Shown here piece by piece: positions 7,586 to 15,103 of a stretch of DNA of 64,000 bases. The translations under genes and the position numbers were made by a program. Origin of the DNA: Actinoplanes cyaneus (GTDB taxonomy: Bacteria; Actinomycetota; Actinomycetes; Mycobacteriales; Micromonosporaceae); contig NZ_BOMH01000019.1 in NCBI RefSeq assembly GCF_016862095.1, positions 79,012 through 143,011 of the forward strand, in the 5' to 3' direction. The notes under the pieces were generated by a model. That model saw only the letters and a list, made by a program, of their open reading frames with translations, searched no databases and was not told the origin of the DNA. Every line of letters begins with the position of its first letter. The stretch's first letter is position 1.

Positions 7586-8347
7586 GTGGATTTCATCGCA
7601 ATGCCCCGCTTGGGTGTCGTCGTGCCGCCGGAGAATCCCACTGCCGAGCCGGAGTTCAACCGGCTCGCCGGATCCGCCGCGCACGTCTACGCGGCGCGGT
7701 TCCCGGCCACCGCCGCGAACGGGTTGCACGCCACGCTCGAGTCCTGGAACGAGGCGCTGCCGGGGACCCTGGCCCAGTTCGGCGGGATGCGCCTGGACGC
7801 CGCGGTGGTGGCCTGCAGCGCCTCGCACTACCTGCTCTCGCCGCACGGCGATCGGGCGTTCTGCGACCGGCTGAGCCGGCACACCGGATTCCCGGTGCAA
7901 TCCTCGACGCAGGCGATCCTGGCCGCCTGCGAGGCGCTGGACGTCCGACGGCTGACGCTCGTGTCGCCGTACGAGCCGTGGCTGACCGAGACGTCGCGCA
8001 CGTTCTGGCGGCAGGCGGGACTCGACGTGGCGGGCGTCGTGCGGGTGCCGGCGGGAGACCGGTTCGACCCGTACCGGGTGACCACCGCGGACATCCTCGC
8101 CCAGGTCGGCCGGCATCGACTGGACGACGACGCGGCGCTGCTGTTCACCGGCACCGGGATGGCGACGCTGCCGGCCATGCGGGCGCTGGCGGAGCACACC
8201 GACCAGGTGCTGCTGAGTTCCAATCTGGCCGCCGCCTGGTGGGCCCTGCGAGTGCTGGGCAAGGAGGCGGATCATCCGCTGCTGCGCCGGCTGGCGACGC
8301 CGTCCGCCGTGGCCGCCGGCTCGTCGCAGCCACGCCCGAACTGGTAG
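7586..8347 (+). CDS. Asp/Glu racemase superfamily protein (arylmalonate decarboxylase/maleate isomerase-like)
   Basis: A 253-residue protein with the N-terminal VVVPPENPTAEPEFNRL segment typical of arylmalonate decarboxylases and maleate isomerases. One catalytic-type cysteine, Cys77 in VVACSASHY, fits the first cysteine of the two-cysteine racemases. The position where a second cysteine is expected reads LLFTGTGMAT, with no cysteine. Superfamily members form an enolate or carbanion next to a carboxylate for racemisation, isomerisation or decarboxylation. It is transcribed divergently from the AmCP operon. The GTG start at 7586 has a good ribosome site. Its last 76 bp overlap the convergent response-regulator gene. 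The exact reaction is not predictable. Confidence 0.75.
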   Translation: MDFIAMPRLGVVVPPENPTAEPEFNRLAGSAAHVYAARFPATAANGLHATLESWNEALPGTLAQFGGMRLDAAVVACSASHYLLSPHGDRAFCDRLSRHTGFPVQSSTQAILAACEALDVRRLTLVSPYEPWLTETSRTFWRQAGLDVAGVVRVPAGDRFDPYRVTTADILAQVGRHRLDDDAALLFTGTGMATLPAMRALAEHTDQVLLSSNLAAAWWALRVLGKEADHPLLRRLATPSAVAAGSSQPRPNW

Positions 8348-8994
8348 CCCACCCCGCGCACGGTGACGATCCACTGCCCGCATCCGAGCTTCGCGCGCAG
8401 GCTGCTGACGTGCGTGTCGATGGTCCGGCTCGTCGTGGCCCACTGATCGCCCCAGACCGTGGTCATCAGCTCCCGGCGGGACACCACCTTCCCGGCGTTG
8501 GCGGCCAGCGTGTACAGCAGGTCGAACTCCTTCGACGTGACGTCGATGCCCTGATCACGCAGCCGGACATCCCGCGTGACCCGGTCCAGGCGCAGCGGTG
8601 GCAGCGAAATCGTCTCGGGAACGGCCGGCCGGGCCCGGACCCGTCGCATCACGGCCTCGACCCGGGCGACGAACTCGCGCCACCCGCAGGCGGCGGTGAT
8701 GCAGTCGTCCGCGCCCGCCTTCAGCGCGAGAATGCGTTCGAGCTCGTCGCCCTGCCCGGCCCAGGCGATGATCGCGGTGCCGCCTTCCGCGCGAATGGAA
8801 CGGCAGACCTCGAGCCCGTCGATGTCCGGCAATTCCAGGCCGAGAACAATCAAATCGACGTCCCGGTGGCCGTTCAGGGCCTCCGCCCCGCTGCCCGCGG
8901 TGCGAATGACATAGCGTCTTCTGTTGACGTCCTTGGCGAATGCCGCCGCGGCTGCTGGCTGCGCAACAACGAGCACTTTCGTCGCATCGGGCAC
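8272..8994 (-). CDS. Atypical OmpR-type response regulator with degenerate receiver (JadR1-like)
   Basis: A 240-residue protein made of a receiver-like domain (1-115) and an OmpR/PhoB winged helix (about 145-225, ending in RGVGYQF). The receiver has lost its phosphorylation pocket. The acidic pair after beta-1 is AQ (KVLVVAQ), the phosphoacceptor position is Gly52 (IVLGLELPDIDG), and the usual Lys of the KPF motif is missing (ADDCITAACGW). Such atypical regulators (JadR1, RedZ type) sense pathway metabolites instead of phosphate in antibiotic clusters. The GTG at 8994 follows a GAGGTGGA ribosome site. The 3' end overlaps the racemase-like gene by 76 bp. It is the most likely pathway-specific regulator of the left cluster (inference). 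Confidence 0.85.
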   Translation of the reverse strand: MPDATKVLVVAQPAAAAAFAKDVNRRRYVIRTAGSGAEALNGHRDVDLIVLGLELPDIDGLEVCRSIRAEGGTAIIAWAGQGDELERILALKAGADDCITAACGWREFVARVEAVMRRVRARPAVPETISLPPLRLDRVTRDVRLRDQGIDVTSKEFDLLYTLAANAGKVVSRRELMTTVWGDQWATTSRTIDTHVSSLRAKLGCGQWIVTVRGVGYQFGRGCDEPAATADGVASRRSSG

Positions 8995-9077
8995 AACGGT
9001 TCCACCTCGAGATTGACGTGAGAAACGGCGATTCAGGTGCGGGAGTGTCAAGGCGTTCGTGAACTTCAGAACACGCC

Positions 9078-10145
9078 TCAATCCGCCAATCGCTGGAAGG
9101 CATGTGCCGCCGCGGCCATCGTCATGTGGTGATGCCACCCGGGAAACGACCTCCCCCGGAAGTCGTCGACGCCGAGCTGCCGGCTCATCCTGGCCGCGGC
9201 GTCGCGGAAGCACTCGTCCGCGCCGGCCAGCACGCGCCCGGCGTGCCGCGGCCCGAGATTGGTCAGGGCACACCGCGCGGATCCCCGGCCGTCCGGCGCC
9301 CCCGGCCACCACATCGCCTGGTACCGCCGGGGTTCGACCGGCAGCGAACCGCGTGCGCTCAGGAATACCGGCACCGAGCGGGCACGCTCGCGGTTGAGCA
9401 GGGCGCCCACGCTCATCGCGCCGGCGGGGCCCTTCACGGCGTACACCTGCTGCTCGGGACTCGTCTCGCAGACCACGTCGACGCGGCGGCGGGACAGCGC
9501 CCCCAGCACGCCGGTGACGTCGGCCGGCGCCAGCGGCAAGGTGAGGATCCACGGCAGCGCGGGCAGGCGGCCCCGGGAGACCTCACCGACGAACTCCATC
9601 AGGTGCGCCCAGCGCGGCCGGGCCGTCACGTCGCGGGGGATCCGGGCCCGCAACCGGCGCTGCCGATCCTCGGCCCAGGCGTCACGCAACAGCAGCCGCC
9701 AGCTCACCGGGAAGCTGCCCGCCTCGGTGCAGAGGAACAGGCCGAGAACGCTCTGCCCCCGCACCTTGCGCCCGGAGGCGCCGTCCACCGTGGTGTGCAC
9801 GCCGACCGTACTGTGGCCCCGCCTCGGGATGAACAGTTCGGTGACCGCCCAGGCGGACGGCGTCGTACGGGAGCAGATGTGCCGGGCGAGCGCCTGCCGC
9901 ACCGGCTCCCAGGCCCAGGTGCTCGCGTTGACGAACTGGTGCAGTCGATGAGCGGTGGCGGCGGGAAGCGACTGGGCGGCGGCGAGTTGCCCGGGACTGG
10001 CCCGGTGCGGGGCGCTCAGCAGTCCACGAAGGTAGGTCCGGGCCCAGTGGCGCTGGTCCGCCCGGGGCAACGGCCGGAACACCTCCTCGACGAACGACTG
10101 GCCGCTTGCGGCATCGATCGTCGCGCTGCGCATCGAGGCAGCCAT
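9078..10145 (-). CDS. Degenerate IS701-family transposase-like protein, probably domesticated
   Basis: A 355-residue protein similar in layout to IS701 DDE transposases. The N-terminal LHQFVNASTWAWEPVRQAL segment is diagnostic. It is followed by an IPRRGHSTVGVHTTVDG stretch at the place of the first catalytic strand and by the PVSWRLLL segment. The first catalytic Asp expected before the PKRG-like motif is replaced (AVTELFIPRRG), and no terminal inverted repeats or target duplications flank the gene. The frame is intact and codon use is like its neighbours, which points to a host gene of IS701 ancestry rather than an active element. A TTG three bases upstream is an alternative start. The function is unknown. 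Confidence 0.65.
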   Translation of the reverse strand: MAASMRSATIDAASGQSFVEEVFRPLPRADQRHWARTYLRGLLSAPHRASPGQLAAAQSLPAATAHRLHQFVNASTWAWEPVRQALARHICSRTTPSAWAVTELFIPRRGHSTVGVHTTVDGASGRKVRGQSVLGLFLCTEAGSFPVSWRLLLRDAWAEDRQRRLRARIPRDVTARPRWAHLMEFVGEVSRGRLPALPWILTLPLAPADVTGVLGALSRRRVDVVCETSPEQQVYAVKGPAGAMSVGALLNRERARSVPVFLSARGSLPVEPRRYQAMWWPGAPDGRGSARCALTNLGPRHAGRVLAGADECFRDAAARMSRQLGVDDFRGRSFPGWHHHMTMAAAAHAFQRLAD

Positions 10146-10204
10146 CAACCCACATCCTCACCGTGTGCGACTTTCGGAGTACCCAAAGTGTCCGAAAGAA
10201 AAAT

Positions 10205-10218
10205 ACCTTCGCGAAGGT
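10205..10218. promoter_or_regulatory. Perfect 14-bp palindrome upstream of the IS701-like gene
   Basis: The sequence ACCTTCGCGAAGGT is a perfect inverted repeat about 60 bp upstream of the IS701-like start, within a 210-bp intergenic stretch. Its size and symmetry suit a dimeric repressor. No particular regulator can be named, though the adjacent MerR and the TetR protein 2 kb away are candidates. Confidence 0.45.
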
Positions 10219-10355
10219 CAGATTCACGGGCCCGGCGGCACGGTTTGAGAAGTCGGGCTCTCACCAGGTCGAACGGCCGCCATCCGGGCCTGGCGTCACC
10301 GCAGGTCGCTGGCGATCAAGCCCGTGAACAGCACAGGAAGGGGGAGCGGGAAATG

Positions 10356-10787
10356 TCAACGAGAGGTGATGGTCTCGTGAACGGCGGGCACCGGGACCGG
10401 CGGCGGCAGCGCACCCGGCGCGCGACGGGTGTGTGCGCTGACCTCCGCCAGGTACTCCGCGACGGCGTTGCGGTTGCGCACCAGGGCGTCGATGCGCCGG
10501 TTCATCCGGTCCAGCTCCTGGCCGAGCGTGTCGATGATCTCCGGGGTCGCATCGGAGAACACGATGACGCGCGGCTTGTCGAGGCACGGCAGGATCTGCT
10601 TGATCACGCGGGTCGGCAGACCGGCGTCGAGCAGCCCGCGGATCTGCAGCACGCGGTCGGCGAGCCTCTCGTCGTAGGAACGGTAGCCGTTCGCGCACCG
10701 CTGCGAGACGATGAGACCCTGCTCCTCGTAGTACCGCAACAGCCTGCGCGATGTACCGGTTCGAGCGGAAAGCTCACCGATTCGCAT
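10356..10787 (-). CDS. MerR-family transcriptional regulator
   Basis: A 143-residue regulator. The N-terminal winged helix begins MRIGELSARTGTSRRLLRYYEEQGL, a textbook MerR DNA-binding domain, followed by a coiled-coil dimerisation helix (about 75-115) and a short proline-rich tail. There is no cysteine-rich metal site, so it belongs to the small-molecule-sensing or uncharacterised branch. The ATG at 10787 follows GAGGTGGATC, which fixes the start. It is divergent from the MFS transporter with a 65-bp shared intergenic region carrying an inverted repeat, the standard arrangement for a MerR protein controlling an efflux pump. Confidence 0.9.
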   Translation of the reverse strand: MRIGELSARTGTSRRLLRYYEEQGLIVSQRCANGYRSYDERLADRVLQIRGLLDAGLPTRVIKQILPCLDKPRVIVFSDATPEIIDTLGQELDRMNRRIDALVRNRNAVAEYLAEVSAHTRRAPGALPPPVPVPAVHETITSR

Positions 10788-10812
10788 GTGATCCACCTCA
10801 CCTGAGCGCGGA

Positions 10813-10848
10813 TTGACCTTCACACCTATGTGAGCGTTTGAGCATACC
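10813..10848 (+). promoter_or_regulatory. Putative MerR operator/promoter for the MFS gene
   Basis: TTGACC at 10813-10818 resembles a -35 box. It is followed by the inverted repeat TCACA-N4-TGTGA, within the ACCTTCACAC...GTGAG pattern seen at many actinobacterial MerR promoters. A possible -10 lies around 10838-10848, giving the long spacer typical of MerR control, but the -10 match is poor. The MFS coding start is only a few bases further on. Confidence 0.5.
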
Positions 10849-10852
10849 GGGC

Positions 10853-12070
10853 ATGGCAACGGAAAGCACCAGAGCGACCCCGCAGTCGCCGGCACCGGAA
10901 CGATCCGCGAAGCTGCCGATGTCCGCGCTGCTCGCACTGACCACCGCGGTGTTCATCACCAGTCTCACCGAGACGCTGCCCGCCGGCGTCCTGCCCGCGA
11001 TGAGCGGCAGTCTGCACGTCAGCGAGTCGGCCACCGGCCAGGCCGTGACCATCTACGCCCTCGGCACCGCTCTGACGGCCATCCCGCTGACCGCCGCGAC
11101 CGCCGGCTGGCAGCGCAAACGCCTGCTGCTCACCGCGATGGCCGCGTTCGCCGTCGCCAACACGATCACCGCCGTGTCCTCGCACTACGCGTTGACCATG
11201 GTGGCCCGGTTCCTGGCCGGCGTGGCGGCCGGGCTCGCCTGGGCCCTGCTCGCCGGCTACGCCCGCCGGCTGGCACCGCCGCACCTGCAGGGCAAGGCGA
11301 TCGCCGTCGCCATGGCCGGCATACCCGTCGCGCTCTCCCTCGGTGTCCCGGCGGGCGCCTTCGTCGGCGAGACGCTGGGCTGGCGCGCGGCGTTCCTCGC
11401 GATGACCGCGCTGACGCTGGTGCTGCTGGCCTGGATCACCGCCGCCGTCCCCGACTTCGCCGGGCAGCGCGCCGGCGCCCGGGCACCCATGCTGCGCGCG
11501 CTCACCGTTCCCGGGGTCGTACCGGTGCTGGTGGTCACGCTCGTCTTCGTGCTCGCGCACACGGTCCTGTACGCCTACGTCTCCACGTTCCTGCAGCACG
11601 TCGGCATGGCCGACGCCACCGACGCGGTGCTGCTGACGTTCGGCGTCGTCTCGCTGGTGAGCATCTGGTTCACCGGCGCCCACATCGACCGCCGGCTGCG
11701 CACGCTGACCATCGCCAGCGTGCTGCTGGTCGCGGTCGCCGCGGCGATCCTCGCGACCATGGCCGGAAGCCACGCTCTCGTCTACGTGGCGGCCGCGCTC
11801 TGGGGCCTCGGCTGGGGCGGTGTGCCCACCCTGCTGCAGACCGCTGCCGCCGACGCGGGCGGCGAGGCCGCGGATTCCGCGCAGGCCATGCTGGTGACGC
11901 TCTGGAACGTCGCCATGGCCGGGGGCGGGATCATCGGCGGTGTGCTGCTCGAGACCCTCGGCGCGGGCTCGTTCCCGGTCAGCGTGCTGCTGCTGCTCGC
12001 GCCGGTTCTGGTGGTCGTCGTGGTCGCCCGCCGGCACGGCTTCCCGGCTGTCCGGCCGCCGGCTGCCTGA
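10853..12070 (+). CDS. MFS transporter (DHA1-type efflux)
   Basis: A 405-residue major facilitator with about 12 hydrophobic segments. The start of the core is ALTTAVFITSLTETLPAGVLPAM, characteristic of drug:proton antiporters of the AraJ/CmlA/YdhP group. I place the start at ATG 10853; a TTG at 10838 in frame is possible. It is expected to sit in the cytoplasmic membrane and export a small molecule, plausibly the product of the neighbouring cluster or a related toxin. Its divergent MerR partner and shared operator suggest induction by substrate. Confidence 0.85.
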   Translation: MATESTRATPQSPAPERSAKLPMSALLALTTAVFITSLTETLPAGVLPAMSGSLHVSESATGQAVTIYALGTALTAIPLTAATAGWQRKRLLLTAMAAFAVANTITAVSSHYALTMVARFLAGVAAGLAWALLAGYARRLAPPHLQGKAIAVAMAGIPVALSLGVPAGAFVGETLGWRAAFLAMTALTLVLLAWITAAVPDFAGQRAGARAPMLRALTVPGVVPVLVVTLVFVLAHTVLYAYVSTFLQHVGMADATDAVLLTFGVVSLVSIWFTGAHIDRRLRTLTIASVLLVAVAAAILATMAGSHALVYVAAALWGLGWGGVPTLLQTAAADAGGEAADSAQAMLVTLWNVAMAGGGIIGGVLLETLGAGSFPVSVLLLLAPVLVVVVVARRHGFPAVRPPAA

Positions 12071-12150
12071 CCTCGGCGGGCGGCGGCGCAGCTCAGGCGG
12101 GCGGCAGCTCACCTCAAGCGGGCGGCGGCGCAGCTCGGGCCGGCGGCGGC
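12071..12150. repeat. Imperfect GC-rich repeats between MFS and TetR genes
   Basis: The 80-bp convergent gap consists of repeats of the pattern GCGGGCGGCGGCGCAGCTC and shorter variants, four times with changes. It shows no gene and no T-tract terminator, although the complementary GAGCTG/CAGCTC pieces could fold. It looks like slippage-derived filler. Confidence 0.5.
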
Positions 12151-12819
12151 TCAGCTCAGACGGGCGGCCATGCGCTCGGCGTGCGGCATCGCCTCCGGGA
12201 GCAGCGCGCGGATCACCTCCAGCATGCGGTCGGCGAGGTCGGCCCGGTCCGCGAGCACCCACGAGATGTGCTGCACGCCGAAGACCGCGGCGACCAGCAC
12301 CCTGCCGAACGCCTCGGGTGGCGGCCGGCCGGGCAGGTCCCCGCGGTCGGCCGCCCGGCTCAGCGCGCTCACCACGACCTCGGTGACGTCCTGGTAAGGC
12401 GTCGGCAGGGGCACGCCGATCAGGGCATTCTCGATCTGCAGCCGGGCACCGGCCTGAACGAGCTTGTCGCGCCGGAACGCGGCGCACAGTCGCAGCAGGA
12501 AGCCGACGAGCTCGGCGAGCGGGCCCTCGCCCTCGTCCGCCTCGGCCACCAGCTCCTGCAGGCGCCGGTAGAACGTCTCCACTACCGCCACGGCCAGCGC
12601 CTCCTTGTTGGCGTAGTGGAAGTAGACCGCGCCCTTGGTCACGCCGGCCAACTGCGCGACGTCCAGCATGGTCACCTGGGGGAAGCCCTTGTCCGCGAAG
12701 GCGACGGCGGCCGACTGGAGGATCTGCGCCCGGGTGTGCGCGGCCCGTTGCTGTTTCGGGCTGCCGATCGCCGCGCGAGGCCGCGGCGCCGCCATGCGAC
12801 CGGTGCCGGACGGCTCCAT
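12151..12819 (-). CDS. Gamma-butyrolactone receptor-type TetR repressor
   Basis: A 222-residue TetR regulator. The helix-turn-helix region (about residues 25-75) has the ArpA/ScbR-type pattern: QRAAHTRAQIL, then VTMLDVAQLAGVTKGAVYFHYANKEALA. The C-terminal ligand domain includes the FGVQHISWVLADRADL segment, with a tryptophan in the position conserved in gamma-butyrolactone receptors. It would bind its operators without ligand and leave them when the butyrolactone accumulates. It is divergent from an AfsA synthase, the classic receptor/synthase pair. A strong GAGGGGG site precedes ATG 12819. Its targets probably include its own promoter and regulators of the left cluster (inference). Confidence 0.9.
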   Translation of the reverse strand: MEPSGTGRMAAPRPRAAIGSPKQQRAAHTRAQILQSAAVAFADKGFPQVTMLDVAQLAGVTKGAVYFHYANKEALAVAVVETFYRRLQELVAEADEGEGPLAELVGFLLRLCAAFRRDKLVQAGARLQIENALIGVPLPTPYQDVTEVVVSALSRAADRGDLPGRPPPEAFGRVLVAAVFGVQHISWVLADRADLADRMLEVIRALLPEAMPHAERMAARLS

Positions 12820-12847
12820 CGCACCCCCTCGAATGTCGACGTGAATC

Positions 12848-12900
12848 GCTACATGTGTGAACCGCGCACACCGTAGCTAACGCCCGCGCGAGGACGTTAG
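12848..12900. promoter_or_regulatory. Two inverted repeats in the receptor/synthase divergent promoter (candidate ARE sites)
   Basis: The first repeat has split arms, GCTAC-N2-GTGTG (12848-12859) matched by CACAC-N1-GTAGC (12867-12877). The second is CTAACG-N12-CGTTAG (12877-12900). They abut each other in the 141-bp gap between the TetR and AfsA starts, exactly where autoregulatory elements of butyrolactone receptors are found. Neither is a perfect match to the published Streptomyces consensus as I remember it, so assignment rests on symmetry and position. Confidence 0.55.
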
Positions 12901-12960
12901 TTTCGAGACGGCGTCAGCCACGGCCATGTCGATACTGCGCCCCGACAGGAGTTCCAGTAC

Positions 12961-13920
12961 ATGCCCGAGCCGATCCGCCTCCTGACAGCCGACGGCGCAC
13001 GCTCGTCCGGACTCTCCTTCGACCAGCCGGTTCCCCGGCAGCTGGTCCACCGTGCCGCCATCGCCGAGGTGTTCGTCACCGACGCGGTCGTCCAGGGCGA
13101 CGACCATTACCTCGTCGGCGCCCAGTGGCCCCGCGACCATGCGTTCTACCACCCCACCGCGGGCGGCGGCACCGATCCGGTGCTGTTCGCCGAGACGATC
13201 AGGCAGGCCATGGTCTATCTCGCGCACCGGCATCAGGGCGTGCCCCTGGGCAGCCGTTTCACCGGCCGCGACATCGCGTGGGAGCTGACCGACACGGGGC
13301 CGTTGCTGGTGCGGGACGAGCCCACGGCGGCCCTGCTGGACGCGCGCTGGACCTGGCTCGACCGGCGCCGCCGCCGGCTCCGGGTGGACGTGGTGCTCTC
13401 GGTCGACGGCCACGTCTGCGGACGTGGGCACATCAGCGCCGCGGTGCTCGGGGAGCGCCAGTACCGGATCCTGCGCCGGCGCACCGACTTCGCGCCGGCC
13501 GGCCCGCCCGTCCCGCCCGTGCGGCGGGAGCCCGCGGCGCACGTCGGCCGGCTGCGCGCCAAGGACGTCGTCGTCGGCCGGGACCCGGCCGGCGACGGGT
13601 GGCGGCTGCTGCTCGACCAGAGCCACCCCTCGCTGTTCGATCATCCGGTGGACCACGTCCCGCTCATGGGCCTCATGGAAGCGGTACGCCAGATCGGTCA
13701 CTTCGTGGCCCACGCCGGACCGGCGGACGACCGGGCGTGGTCGCTCACCGCCTTCGACGCGACGTTCACCACCTTCATCGAGCTGGACCAGCCGACGGCA
13801 CTGGTCGTGCGGTCCCCGCACGGCAACACCGGTTCGCCCCACCGGATCCCGCTCACCGTCGACGTCGAGCAGGCCCGGGCGACGGTGGCCACCACGCGCT
13901 CGGTGTGGTCGGCTGCCTGA
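12961..13920 (+). CDS. afsA: AfsA-family gamma-butyrolactone synthase
   Basis: A 319-residue protein with two AfsA hot-dog-type repeats (about 25-155 and 195-310). The first contains AFYHP shortly after the AQWPRDH segment, and the second contains a matching DHVPLMGLMEA stretch, as in A-factor synthase AfsA/ScbA. The known reaction joins a beta-ketoacyl group from ACP to dihydroxyacetone phosphate, the committed step of gamma-butyrolactone autoregulators. An AGGAG site lies about 10 bp before the ATG. It is divergent from the receptor and followed by a monooxygenase and a HAD phosphatase, which together could finish and tailor the signal. Confidence 0.93.
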   Translation: MPEPIRLLTADGARSSGLSFDQPVPRQLVHRAAIAEVFVTDAVVQGDDHYLVGAQWPRDHAFYHPTAGGGTDPVLFAETIRQAMVYLAHRHQGVPLGSRFTGRDIAWELTDTGPLLVRDEPTAALLDARWTWLDRRRRRLRVDVVLSVDGHVCGRGHISAAVLGERQYRILRRRTDFAPAGPPVPPVRREPAAHVGRLRAKDVVVGRDPAGDGWRLLLDQSHPSLFDHPVDHVPLMGLMEAVRQIGHFVAHAGPADDRAWSLTAFDATFTTFIELDQPTALVVRSPHGNTGSPHRIPLTVDVEQARATVATTRSVWSAA

Positions 13921-13960
13921 GCCGGCCGTCGTCGTCCGTCATCCGACCGTGGAGGAGCCC

Positions 13961-15103
13961 ATGCGCACCGGCCGAGCCTCTTTACGCACTCGCACGGTGA
14001 TCGCGCAACCACCTCCGGTCACCGGCGCGGTTCTGACCGCCACCGCGCTGGCGGCCTCGCGGGCGGCCGACACCGACCGGCGGCGACGACTGGCCGCCGA
14101 GGTGGTGGACGCCGTGACCGCGGCCGGCCTCGTGCGGCACTTCGTGCCCCGCCGGTGGGGCGGCCGGGAGGGGTCGTGCGCGGCTCTGTTCACCGCCGTC
14201 ACCGAGCTGGCGACCGGCTGCGCCGCCACGGCCTGGTGCACGTCGCTGTGGGCGACGCACGGCCGGTACGCCTCCTACCTGCCGGAGCGGGGGCGGGCCG
14301 ACGTGTGGGCGGCCGGCCCGGACGTGCGCCTCGCGGCGGGACTGCGACCGCGGGACGGCGGCTGCCGGCGTACGGCGGGCGGCTGGACGGTGCACGGCGG
14401 CTGGGACCACGTCAGCGGCGTCGAGTGGTCCGAATGGGTGCTGCTCGGCGCGCCCGAGCCGGAGGATGCCGCGACGGTCCGCGTGTTCGCCGTGCCGCGT
14501 GCCGCCGTCCGCGTCGCCGACGACTGGGACAGCCTCGGACTGCGAGGGACCGGCAGCCACGGCGTGTCCCTCGAGGAGACGTTCGTGCCGGAGCACCGCA
14601 GCGTGCCGCTGTCCGCGATCCTGCGGGGCGACGGCGAGCCGGGCGCGGCCCGCTGCCATCGGGTTCCGGCCCACCTGCCCGGGAGTGTGCTGCTCGCGGC
14701 GCCGGCGCTGGGCGCGGCACGCCACGCGTTGTCCTGCTGGCGGCGCCAGGCCGGCCGGTCCGCCGGCGAGCAGCCCGCCGCCGCGATGGTCCTGGCGTCG
14801 TCGGCGGCCGAGATCGAGGCGGCCGCCATGCTGCTCGCCCGCGCGGCCCGCCGCGCCGACCGTGGCCCCGCCGGCGAGCTCGCCACCGCCGGCAACCGCC
14901 GGGACGCCGCGGCCGCCGTCCGGCTTCTGCTGGCGGTGGCCGACCGCCTGCTCGACGCGGGCGGCATGGCGTCGGTGGCCGCACCGCACCCGCTGCACCG
15001 CGCCTGGCGTGACATCCGTACGGTGGCCGGGCACGCGGCACTGCACCCGGCGGCCGCCGCGCAGGCGTACGCCGCCGCGCTGGGCGACGCGCAGCCGTGG
15101 TGA
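13961..15103 (+). CDS. Group D flavin-dependent monooxygenase/acyl-CoA dehydrogenase-fold oxidase
   Basis: A 380-residue acyl-CoA dehydrogenase-fold protein of the HpaB/HsaA/XiaF-like branch (acyl-CoA dehydrogenase type 2 C-terminal domain). Recognisable parts are the LVRHFVPRRWGGREGS N-terminal helix, the ATAWCTSLWATHG segment, the beta-domain DWDSLGLRGTGSHGVSLEETFVP, and a C-terminal HPLHRAWRDIRTVAGHAALHP segment typical of two-component monooxygenases. Such enzymes use reduced flavin from a separate reductase to hydroxylate substrates; no reductase gene is beside it. GGAGGAG lies six bases before ATG 13961. It is co-transcribed with the HAD gene (4-7 bp overlap) and could modify the butyrolactone or the cluster product. 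Confidence 0.8.
   Translation: MRTGRASLRTRTVIAQPPPVTGAVLTATALAASRAADTDRRRRLAAEVVDAVTAAGLVRHFVPRRWGGREGSCAALFTAVTELATGCAATAWCTSLWATHGRYASYLPERGRADVWAAGPDVRLAAGLRPRDGGCRRTAGGWTVHGGWDHVSGVEWSEWVLLGAPEPEDAATVRVFAVPRAAVRVADDWDSLGLRGTGSHGVSLEETFVPEHRSVPLSAILRGDGEPGAARCHRVPAHLPGSVLLAAPALGAARHALSCWRRQAGRSAGEQPAAAMVLASSAAEIEAAAMLLARAARRADRGPAGELATAGNRRDAAAAVRLLLAVADRLLDAGGMASVAAPHPLHRAWRDIRTVAGHAALHPAAAAQAYAAALGDAQPW

Noticed and set aside
9078..10145. Active IS701 insertion sequence
   Set aside because: No terminal inverted repeats or target duplication seen, the first catalytic Asp is replaced, and codon use matches its neighbours.
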